A stretch of 64,000 nucleotides of DNA from Romboutsia_C sp015668195. GTDB lineage: Bacteria > Bacillota > Clostridia > Peptostreptococcales > Peptostreptococcaceae. A program made the position numbers and the translations under genes. Within the stretch, counting starts at the first letter, position 1. Every line of letters begins with the position of its first letter. The notes beneath the pieces are model-generated. The model was not told the origin of the DNA. It worked only from the letters and a program-made list of their open reading frames with translations, and searched no databases. This document shows positions 37,972-45,424 of this stretch, piece by piece. The DNA lies in NCBI RefSeq assembly GCF_015668195.1, contig NZ_JADPFC010000002.1, positions 310,001 to 374,000 of the forward strand, given 5' to 3'.

Positions 37972-38403
37972 TTAGTTTTCATCTATATCATTGCAACAGT
38001 CAATGCACATACAATCCTCATCATCTGCTGATAGTATTATTCCTTGACAGTTTGGACAAACGATATCAACCTCATCATCATATAGAAGTTCTTCATCTAC
38101 TTCTACTAAGTCTTTACAATTTGGACATTCCATTTCTATGAAGCTAAGGTCTCCCTCTTCATCTTCGTCCATTTCTGAATCACTATATATATCGTCTTCT
38201 ATATCACATAAGTCTTCATCTATAGATTCAACATATTCAGTTAAATCTGCTTGCTCTTCATCTAATTCAACTATTGCATCCGCAAAGCTATCTAAAACGT
38301 CTATTATCTTATGTATTATTTTTCCTTCTTTACTTTCAGAGCTTATGTCCATCCCCTCAGCTAATCCTTTTAGGTATGCAACTTCTTCAAATAGGTACTT
38401 CAT
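37972..38403 (-). CDS. Acidic protein with zinc-ribbon cysteines, unknown function
   Basis: I do not recognise this 143-residue protein by name. The N-terminal 65 residues look helical (LKGLAEGMDISSESKEGKII). A strongly acidic middle follows, rich in Asp and Glu. The C-terminus has a zinc-ribbon pair, CPNC and CPNC 22 residues apart, plus a third cluster CMCIDCC close to the end. It lies between efp and rnc on the same strand with its own terminator. An RNA- or ribosome-related role is suggested by the neighbours only. Confidence 0.75.
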   Translation of the reverse strand: MKYLFEEVAYLKGLAEGMDISSESKEGKIIHKIIDVLDSFADAIVELDEEQADLTEYVESIDEDLCDIEDDIYSDSEMDEDEEGDLSFIEMECPNCKDLVEVDEELLYDDEVDIVCPNCQGIILSADDEDCMCIDCCNDIDEN

Positions 38404-38438
38404 ATGTAACCCTCTCCTTCTTTTGTAAGTATAAAATT

Positions 38439-38482
38439 AAAAGCCCGTATATCTCTATTATTAAGATATACAAGCTTTTTAT
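38439..38482 (-). terminator. Terminator-like hairpin after efp
   Basis: AAAAGC and GTATATCT arms pair with AGATATAC and GCTTTT across a small bulge (38440-38456 with 38464-38480), ending in T-rich sequence on the minus strand. It lies just beyond the efp stop codon. Confidence 0.65.
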
Positions 38483-38492
38483 ACATAAATTA

Positions 38493-39050
38493 TTAAACTC
38501 TTGATAAATATTCACCAGTTCTAGTATCTATCTTTATCTTGTCACCTTCATTTATAAATAAAGGAACTTGAACAACAGCTCCAGTTTCAACTGTAGCTGA
38601 CTTAGTTACGTTACTAGCTGTGTCTCCTTTTATTCCTGGTTCAGTTTCAGTTACTTCTAATTCTGCAAAGTTAGGAGCTTCAACTTGGAAAGCTTGTCCT
38701 TGATAGAATCTTATTGTAGCAACTTCATTTTCTTTTAAGAATTTTATAGCTTCTTCAACTTGTACATAATCTAAAGGTACTTGATCAAATGTTTCTTGAT
38801 CCATGAAGTAATATAATTCTCCATCATTGTATAAGTATTGCATTGGTCTTGTTTCTATATGAGCCTTAGGGAATTTGTCACTTGGGTTGAAAGCTTCTTC
38901 TCTTATTGCTCCTGTTTTTAAGTTTCTATATTTAGTTCTTACGAAAGCTGCACCTTTACCTGGTTTAACGTGTTGGAAGTCAACTATTAAACATGGTTGT
39001 CCGTCTTTTTCAAATGTTACACCTTTTCTAAAATCACTTGCTGATACCAT
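38493..39050 (-). CDS. efp: Elongation factor P
   Basis: Relieves ribosome stalling at polyproline stretches. The three-domain, 185-residue protein matches the family throughout. The tip loop reads [15 protein letters not shown], with a lysine (K32-like) as in Firmicute EF-P, and [22 protein letters not shown] is the C-terminal signature. No modification genes are nearby. GGAGGGACC precedes the start. Confidence 0.97.
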   Translation of the reverse strand: MVSASDFRKGVTFEKDGQPCLIVDFQHVKPGKGAAFVRTKYRNLKTGAIREEAFNPSDKFPKAHIETRPMQYLYNDGELYYFMDQETFDQVPLDYVQVEEAIKFLKENEVATIRFYQGQAFQVEAPNFAELEVTETEPGIKGDTASNVTKSATVETGAVVQVPLFINEGDKIKIDTRTGEYLSRV

Positions 39051-39257
39051 TTTGGTCCCTCCATAAAAATAAATTTATTATTTTGTGGTGATACTTTTTA
39101 TTATATATTATAATCAAAAGTTTATTTTTAATCTTAGGCAAATACTTCTATTGTATTTATCTATATATGTATATATTATCACCATACCTTTTTCAATTAT
39201 ATATACTCTTGCAATCTTGTCAAGTTATATTAAAAAAAATTAAGTTTATAACTACTT

Positions 39258-39695
39258 TTAGCCCTTATTTTTTATAAGTGCATTTATGCCTAATATATAA
39301 CTATCAAATCCAAAACCTGATATTTGTCCTATACATGCTTTTGCTGTGACACTTTTTTGTCTAAATTCTTCTCTTTTATGAACGTTAGATATGTGAACCT
39401 CAACTACATCTAATTGTACAGACATTATCGCATCATAAATAGCATAGCTATAATGAGTAAAAGCCCCAGGATTTATAACGATTCCATCATACAAAGTGTT
39501 CGTTTCGTGTATTTTGTCAATTATATCTCCCTCATGATTACTCTGAAAGAAATCTACAACTATATTTTCATCTATAGTCTCACATTCCCTTTTTATATAA
39601 TCTTTTAAGTCATCTATTGTTCTTTCACCATAAATTCCTTTTTCTCTTTTACCTAACATATTCAAATTTGGACCATTAATTACTAAAAATTTCAT
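39258..39695 (-). CDS. aroQ: 3-dehydroquinate dehydratase, type II
   Basis: Third step of the shikimate pathway. The type II signature GPNLNMLGKREKGIYG is at 7-22. INPGAFTHYSYAIYDAI and VEVHISNVHKREEFR contain the conserved asparagine, glutamate and histidine. At 145 residues it is a standard dodecameric-type subunit. It is downstream of aroK with a short gap, so it closes the aroE-pilin-aroK-aroQ order. Confidence 0.96.
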   Translation of the reverse strand: MKFLVINGPNLNMLGKREKGIYGERTIDDLKDYIKRECETIDENIVVDFFQSNHEGDIIDKIHETNTLYDGIVINPGAFTHYSYAIYDAIMSVQLDVVEVHISNVHKREEFRQKSVTAKACIGQISGFGFDSYILGINALIKNKG

Positions 39696-39749
39696 AAATA
39701 CCCCCGACTATACGATTACAAACTTTTCTACTATTAATAATATCACATA

Positions 39750-40256
39750 TTATCTAATATAAACAAGTATTTCGCTTACTACTTCATCTATATTTTTACT
39801 ATCTACATTTATTTTTATATTAGATGCTTTATTATACTTATCAATTCTTCCTAAAAGTAATGTTTTTATAGTTTCTTCTACATCTTTGCTTTCTTTTAAT
39901 AAAGGTCTTTTATTTATTTCATTTGATATATTTTTTTTAATCGTACTCACACTTGCATCTAATAAAATTACATTTTGTTCATTTTTTAATATATCTATAT
40001 TTTCATTCTTACTTACTATACCTCCACCAGTTGAAATTATTATATTATCTTCAGTCGTAAGATCTTTTAGTAATTTCGTTTCTACATTTCTAAAATAGAC
40101 TTCTCCATCTTCTTTAAATATGTCAGTTATAGACCTTTTTTCTATTTCTTCTATTTTAGTATCCATGTCAACGTATTCCATTTTTAACTCTTTAGCTAGT
40201 TTTCTTCCTACTACGCTTTTCCCACTACCCATAAAACCAATTATTACAACTCTCAT
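39750..40256 (-). CDS. aroK: Shikimate kinase
   Basis: Phosphorylates shikimate at the 3-hydroxyl. The P-loop GFMGSGKSVVG is at 7-17; DMDTKIEE, YFRNVE and STGGGIVS bind shikimate, and NKRPLL is the lid. At 168 residues the length is normal. Its start overlaps the stop of the preceding pilin-like gene by four bases (ATGA), so it is translationally coupled to it. Confidence 0.95.
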   Translation of the reverse strand: MRVVIIGFMGSGKSVVGRKLAKELKMEYVDMDTKIEEIEKRSITDIFKEDGEVYFRNVETKLLKDLTTEDNIIISTGGGIVSKNENIDILKNEQNVILLDASVSTIKKNISNEINKRPLLKESKDVEETIKTLLLGRIDKYNKASNIKINVDSKNIDEVVSEILVYIR

Positions 40257-40771
40257 TTATTATCTCCCTCAAAATTTATTATATTTACAGTAAATTCTTT
40301 TTCTAAGTTAGTATTATTTTTTGACAAATCTAGTTTTATATTAACTATTTTACCATCATAGTTTGTTGATATATACATATTATCTATATAATCTCCAACC
40401 TCATAACCTCCAATCTCACTATTTCCATACACATCTAATGTCTTTATAAAAATTTTATTTGAATTTTTATTTAAAAATATTTCTTTATCCTTTAATTTAT
40501 TCTCATTTTCTTTGTACTTGCATTTTATTGATGTTACACTTTTCAATTTATTATTTCCATTGTAATTAATAATATATTTAGAATTTTGTATTACCTCCTT
40601 CATATATTTAGCAACTTCATTTCCTTGTTGTTGTAATTCAACACTATCTTCTATTTTTGTTTTTATATTATTTGAAAATATAAGTATATAATAAAGTAAG
40701 CTTATTATTATGACTATAGAAGTTATTGATACTACGCTTTCTAAAAGTAAATATCCTTTCTTACGTTTCAT
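40253..40771 (-). CDS. Type IV pilin-like protein (fourth of four)
   Basis: A 172-residue protein with a prepilin-type start: the positively charged MKRKK, a glycine at the cleavage point, then YLLLE with glutamate at mature position 5 and a long hydrophobic helix ending in YYILIF. The remainder is hydrophilic and would form the exposed pilin domain. It overlaps the preceding gene by 11 bases and the aroK start by four. It is probably a minor pilin, by analogy with PilW/J-like proteins, but that is an inference. Confidence 0.75.
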   Translation of the reverse strand: MKRKKGYLLLESVVSITSIVIIISLLYYILIFSNNIKTKIEDSVELQQQGNEVAKYMKEVIQNSKYIINYNGNNKLKSVTSIKCKYKENENKLKDKEIFLNKNSNKIFIKTLDVYGNSEIGGYEVGDYIDNMYISTNYDGKIVNIKLDLSKNNTNLEKEFTVNIINFEGDNK

Positions 40772-41183
40772 ACTTACCTTCTTTCAATAAGACTCTTCCG
40801 CTAATTGGTACTATTGTTATCTCTTTTTTAATATTTCCTTTATAAACTCTTATAGTTTGACCTCTACGATCTGGAGAACCATCTGTTCTAAATATTATTT
40901 TACTTTCCCCATATTCTATCTTCGTTTCATTGGGTAGTGACACTTCTTTTTTTATTTCACCTTGGGATTTTAATATATAAGATTTGTTTTTGTTATTTAA
41001 ATCATAGTATATGTATGTACTTAGGTCTCCGAGCATATTTACTCTTCTTACATACCTAATATCTGCTGTTAATTGTTTCGTAAATGAGTTGATGTAATAT
41101 TTATCTAGATTATCATAAAAAAAATATAATGTTGATACTAAAATCATTATACTTATGCATACAACAAGTTCTACCAAGGTCAC
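40761..41183 (-). CDS. Type IV pilin-like protein with unusual start (third of four)
   Basis: The frame reads VTLVELVVCISIMILVST, a classic mature pilin N-terminus with glutamate at position 5, then a hydrophilic domain of about 110 residues. There is no in-frame start with a leader peptide: the residue before the cleavage point is Asn, not Gly, and the only in-frame start is GTG at 41183. An ATG at 41200 with a good AAGGAG site reads MKREGM then stops at TGA, overlapping that GTG. Either a frameshift has split leader from body, or reinitiation occurs. Confidence 0.6.
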   Translation of the reverse strand: MTLVELVVCISIMILVSTLYFFYDNLDKYYINSFTKQLTADIRYVRRVNMLGDLSTYIYYDLNNKNKSYILKSQGEIKKEVSLPNETKIEYGESKIIFRTDGSPDRRGQTIRVYKGNIKKEITIVPISGRVLLKEGKYET

Positions 41184-41202
41184 ATTCCTTCTCTTTTCAT
41201 TT

Positions 41203-41709
41203 TTAACTCTCCTTGTAATTATATAATTTTACTATATCGGTTTTATCATCTATAGATAAATCCTCATTAAATGGATTTAATATTTTAACTTTTGATTTTA
41301 ATTTTTTTGTATAACTTCCATCCTTTATTGTTATGAGTATCTCAAAATCTACAGATTTCTCTTCTTTATTTATCGATATCCTTGATGGAATAGATACGAT
41401 TACATTTTTTATCTTACATTTTGATATATCTTTTATATTATTTATAAAACTTAATCCACTAAAAGAAGTGTAAAAATCATCTTCATCTATAGCATATTCT
41501 TTTATTAAATTAACTTCTCTTAGTATATTACTATGTACTACTTCCATAGCACCATAGCTATGTTGTTTTAATGTTTCATCTTTATAATCTAAGTTAAATA
41601 TACTTAAATTATTATAGGATACCCCTATAGAAGTCATGGCTAATATTATTACAATAGAAAAGATTATTACAGTTGTTACTAGTATAGATCCTTTACTTTT
41701 TCGTAACAT
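41203..41709 (-). CDS. PilX-like pilus assembly protein (second of four)
   Basis: A 168-residue protein with a charged start (MLRKSK), a glycine, then a hydrophobic helix SILVTTVIIFSIVIILAM. The usual glutamate at mature position 5 is threonine, as often seen in PilX/GspK-type minor pilins. The C-terminal part is soluble. It overlaps the previous gene by 17 bases; no separate ribosome site is visible, so translational coupling is likely. Confidence 0.7.
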   Translation of the reverse strand: MLRKSKGSILVTTVIIFSIVIILAMTSIGVSYNNLSIFNLDYKDETLKQHSYGAMEVVHSNILREVNLIKEYAIDEDDFYTSFSGLSFINNIKDISKCKIKNVIVSIPSRISINKEEKSVDFEILITIKDGSYTKKLKSKVKILNPFNEDLSIDDKTDIVKLYNYKES

Positions 41710-42040
41710 AAGACATAAGGTTTATACTATCATAATCACTTTGAACCATTACTTCTATTTTATAACAATTATAATAATCTTTTTCTTCTTCTATTGTTGT
41801 TTTTATTTTATATCCTTTTTCATTATTTTCATATGCTATTTCTTCATCATTTTCTATATGAAGTTTTGTATATTCTATATTCTTTCTAGCTATCTCAAGC
41901 ATTTCAAACTTTTTATTGCTACAACTAACTAATCCGTTGCTATTTTGTAAGGTTGTAGCAATAATATACATACTTATACCTATTATAGATATACTAATTA
42001 TACTTTCAACTAAAATAAATCCTTCTCTTTTTTTACTCAA
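41693..42040 (-). CDS. Type IV pilin-like protein (first of four)
   Basis: A 115-residue protein with the canonical prepilin motif KKREG then FILVES, with glycine at -1 and glutamate at +5, and a hydrophobic helix of about 20 residues. It starts with TTG, preceded by AAAGGAG six bases away, and begins 16 bases after aroE. It would be cut by prepilin peptidase, for which no gene is present in this window. Confidence 0.78.
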   Translation of the reverse strand: MSKKREGFILVESIISISIIGISMYIIATTLQNSNGLVSCSNKKFEMLEIARKNIEYTKLHIENDEEIAYENNEKGYKIKTTIEEEKDYYNCYKIEVMVQSDYDSINLMSYVTKK

Positions 42041-42056
42041 TAGTTACTCCTTTACA

Positions 42057-42908
42057 TTAATCTACTTGATTATAGTAAAGTTCTTTTAGGTATAACTCAT
42101 CCTCTTTGCTTGGTTTTACTCCTGTCCATATGTAAAACGCCTCTAATCCTTGATTTATAAGCATATCAATTCCATATACTACATCTAAATTGTTTAACTT
42201 TGCCCACTTTATAAAAGAAGTATTCTGCGGCTTATATACTATATCACATACTAATAAATCACCTTTTACACGAATACTTTCATCAATAGGACATTCATTA
42301 CTTTCCATACCAACTGGGGTAGTATTTATTAATATATCAATATCCTCTATATCATTTTTGTCTATAGGATTATTAGAATATGTAGATGTAATTTTAAAAT
42401 TTTCTCTTATAATCTCACTTATCTCCATAGCTTTTTGAATACTTCTATTTCTTATTTCTATAGATTTTACATTGTTAGATGCTAACTGAACAGCTATACT
42501 TCTACTTGACCCTCCAGCACCTATTATCATTATCTTTTTATTATTAAGATCGTACCCTTTATCTATTATAGACTTTACAAACCCAAGTCCATCAGTATTG
42601 TAACCTATTAAAAAACCTCCATCATTTTTTATAGTGTTTACAGCACCTATAAGTCTTGCATTTTTGTCTATATCTTCTAAAAATTTCATTACATCTACCT
42701 TATGAGGAATAGTTACATTACAGCCTACCATATTTAAAGTTTTAATACTTTTTACAGCTTCTTCTAAATCACTTTCTTTTACATCAAAGCAGCAATATAT
42801 ATTATTTTGATTATATTTTTTGAATAAGTAATTGTGTATACTAGGTGAAAAACTTTGCTTAATTGGATGACCTAAAAGACCTACTAATTTTGTTGTTGAA
42901 TTTATCAT
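42057..42908 (-). CDS. aroE: Shikimate dehydrogenase
   Basis: NADPH-dependent reduction of 3-dehydroshikimate to shikimate. The catalytic lysine is in NVTIPHKVDVM; GHPIKQSFSPSIHN binds the substrate; GAGGSSRSIAVQLASN is the nucleotide loop; ID(T)NTTPVGM is typical. At 283 residues it is normal. It is followed at once by the pilin-like genes and then aroK, so two shikimate enzymes flank the pilins in one apparent operon. Confidence 0.95.
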   Translation of the reverse strand: MINSTTKLVGLLGHPIKQSFSPSIHNYLFKKYNQNNIYCCFDVKESDLEEAVKSIKTLNMVGCNVTIPHKVDVMKFLEDIDKNARLIGAVNTIKNDGGFLIGYNTDGLGFVKSIIDKGYDLNNKKIMIIGAGGSSRSIAVQLASNNVKSIEIRNRSIQKAMEISEIIRENFKITSTYSNNPIDKNDIEDIDILINTTPVGMESNECPIDESIRVKGDLLVCDIVYKPQNTSFIKWAKLNNLDVVYGIDMLINQGLEAFYIWTGVKPSKEDELYLKELYYNQVD

Positions 42909-42965
42909 GATATTATCTCCTATCTAACTTTATTGTCATTTAATTATTAAACTATACATTTATAT

Positions 42966-45398
42966 TTAAAAATTACACATTCTTAAGTACTCTGTGTATA
43001 TAAAGTTTTCTGACTTTTTATTTCTTCTTTCTTTATATTCACATATGCCTAAATCACTTTCTATATTTAAATTGATTTCTATACCATTTAGATTACTTCT
43101 ATTTACGCTTATATCACCATTATAAAGTTCTATAATATTCTTTGTAACTTTAAATCCTATCTCTATAGCTGATTTATATTTATCATTTATATATTTATAA
43201 TGATTATACTTATCTTTATTTCTAATACTTATATTAGTTTTGTTACCATCCCTATCCAAATCAACATAAATTGTACTATTTGAACAAGAGTACCTTATAA
43301 CTATAGATAATAAAGTTAATATAACTCTCTCTATATCGTCATCATCTACCCTTGATACAATCTCTTCCTCACTAGTATCAAATACTATGTTTATGCCATT
43401 TTCTAATAAGTACTTATTAAACTCCTCACAAGTTTCTTCTATTAACGTAACTATATTGTAACAATTCACATTAGATTCATGAAACTCAGATTCTAACTTA
43501 GCTAAATCAATTACATTATTAATTAAATTCATCAGCATATAAGAATTCTTTTTTATAATGCTTATAGATTTATTTAACTCCTTACTTATTTCTTTTTCTA
43601 TTTTGTCTTTATATATATACTCTAATAATTGGATTGATGATGATATTACATTTAGAGGTGTCTTTAACTCATGAGACATATTAACAAAAAACTCGGTTTT
43701 TATTTTATTGGCAATTTTTTTAGCTTCTATTTCTCTTTCAATATTTTCTATATTTACACTTTCTGTTATATCTCTTACTATTCCGATTTCTTTTATTTCA
43801 TTATTAATTTCTATTAATTTTTTTCCAATCTCTAAATTTAATTCTTCTCCATTACAAGTTAAAACATCTTTCCTTTTAAAAACTACCTCATCACTGTTTT
43901 TATTTGATGATATTAATATATCATTATTTAATAATATATCTTCTTCTTCTAGTCTTACATTATTGACTATTTCTGTAAATGCTACATTTTTATATATTAT
44001 ATTTTTATGTCTATAATCTGCTAAATATATACCTTCTGGTATTATATTGACAAATGTTTTATACTTTTCTTTACTCAGTTTTAATTTTTCAATAGATTCC
44101 TTATACTCTGTTATGTCTTTTATAACAACTAAATTTTTATGTGTATCTCCATCTTTAAAACTTGTCCTATCTATATCCATATAATAATTTTTTCCCATAA
44201 AAGAATAACATATTTCTCCTGTTATAGATTCTTCTAAAACTATCTTTTTTATTTCTTTTTCATTAAAATCTATACCATTATCTTTGCTATTATATAAAAT
44301 ACTATTATCATCTGTTATTAGTATATTATATGGTATGGTTTCTATTATTTTTTCGTACTTTATATTATTTTCATTGGTCTTTATCTCATTTTGTCTATTG
44401 TAGGTTATATCTTTAAAAGAACATATGATACTTTCATTTTCATTAAATTTAACTGGAGTAAATGTAACTTTAAAGAATCTTCCATCTTTACTCTTTATAT
44501 CACTTTTGATTTCTGTACTATATTTTTTTGATTTTTCTACGCTATTTATAAAGTTTAATTTTTCTTTTATATTATCTCTTAAAAATTCATCTATTGTTAA
44601 TTTTTCTTTATCCAATTTATATTTATTCCAAACTTTAAAGAAATTATCGTCTTTGCTCAAAATATACCCATGAGAGTCTATTATAAATATACATCTATCT
44701 TCTTCTCCCACAATTTCTTTAATTAATTCTTTTTTATGTTCTAAATTCTTTTCTAACTTATCTGTTATATGTTTATTTTGTTTTAGCTTTTTATTGTATA
44801 AACTTATATCTTTACTAAATTTTTTGCACATTCTTTTCTTTGTCCATACTCTATCATGTTCAAATATTATATAAAACTTTACTATATATTTAAACATATA
44901 CAAGCATGTAATTATATCTATAATACTTCTATATAATAATAAACTTTCTTTTTCGAATACTAAACTTAACAAAATACTTGAATATATAAAAGTAACAAGT
45001 ATAACAGTTATTTTACTAATACTTTTTCTTATTGCTAATTTTATAGTTTCATAAAAAATCTTTGCACTTATAAAACCAGTTACTAAAATATTATATAACC
45101 CAATCTTATTGTCTATCAATGTTGTAAATAGTAATATAAAGCTAACAAATATTAAATTACTTATTTTTTTATTAGTATTGTTTTCGCATACCTTTATTAA
45201 GATTAATACTTGAGAAATCATATAAAAATTGCTCAAGCTTCCATGTGATATATCATTTACTTTTGAGATAATAGTAAAAACTATCATACTTAAAATAATA
45301 ATCTCTTTCTTGCTTTTATGTAAAATATATTTAGAATATACTACATATAACATTGCAAGAAGTATTGAAACTGTAAGTATATCAATATATTTATACAT
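42966..45398 (-). CDS. Membrane PAS histidine kinase lacking ATP-binding boxes
   Basis: An 810-residue sensor. Seven hydrophobic segments occupy about 1-190, followed by three PAS-type regions (about 225-335, 345-435, 450-555) and a dimerisation domain with FFVNMSHELKTP; the phospho-acceptor is H576. The catalytic domain is eroded. The N box reads LTLLSIVIRYS without asparagine, the G1 box DTGIGI is replaced by NKDKYN, and the F and G2 boxes are absent. It can probably accept phosphate but not bind ATP. The start at 45398 follows AAAGGGG. It lies 26 bases downstream of its paralogue. Confidence 0.88.
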   Translation of the reverse strand: MYKYIDILTVSILLAMLYVVYSKYILHKSKKEIIILSMIVFTIISKVNDISHGSLSNFYMISQVLILIKVCENNTNKKISNLIFVSFILLFTTLIDNKIGLYNILVTGFISAKIFYETIKLAIRKSISKITVILVTFIYSSILLSLVFEKESLLLYRSIIDIITCLYMFKYIVKFYIIFEHDRVWTKKRMCKKFSKDISLYNKKLKQNKHITDKLEKNLEHKKELIKEIVGEEDRCIFIIDSHGYILSKDDNFFKVWNKYKLDKEKLTIDEFLRDNIKEKLNFINSVEKSKKYSTEIKSDIKSKDGRFFKVTFTPVKFNENESIICSFKDITYNRQNEIKTNENNIKYEKIIETIPYNILITDDNSILYNSKDNGIDFNEKEIKKIVLEESITGEICYSFMGKNYYMDIDRTSFKDGDTHKNLVVIKDITEYKESIEKLKLSKEKYKTFVNIIPEGIYLADYRHKNIIYKNVAFTEIVNNVRLEEEDILLNNDILISSNKNSDEVVFKRKDVLTCNGEELNLEIGKKLIEINNEIKEIGIVRDITESVNIENIEREIEAKKIANKIKTEFFVNMSHELKTPLNVISSSIQLLEYIYKDKIEKEISKELNKSISIIKKNSYMLMNLINNVIDLAKLESEFHESNVNCYNIVTLIEETCEEFNKYLLENGINIVFDTSEEEIVSRVDDDDIERVILTLLSIVIRYSCSNSTIYVDLDRDGNKTNISIRNKDKYNHYKYINDKYKSAIEIGFKVTKNIIELYNGDISVNRSNLNGIEINLNIESDLGICEYKERRNKKSENFIYTEYLRMCNF

Positions 45399-45424
45399 CC
45401 TCAATCCCCTTTAATTTAATCAAC

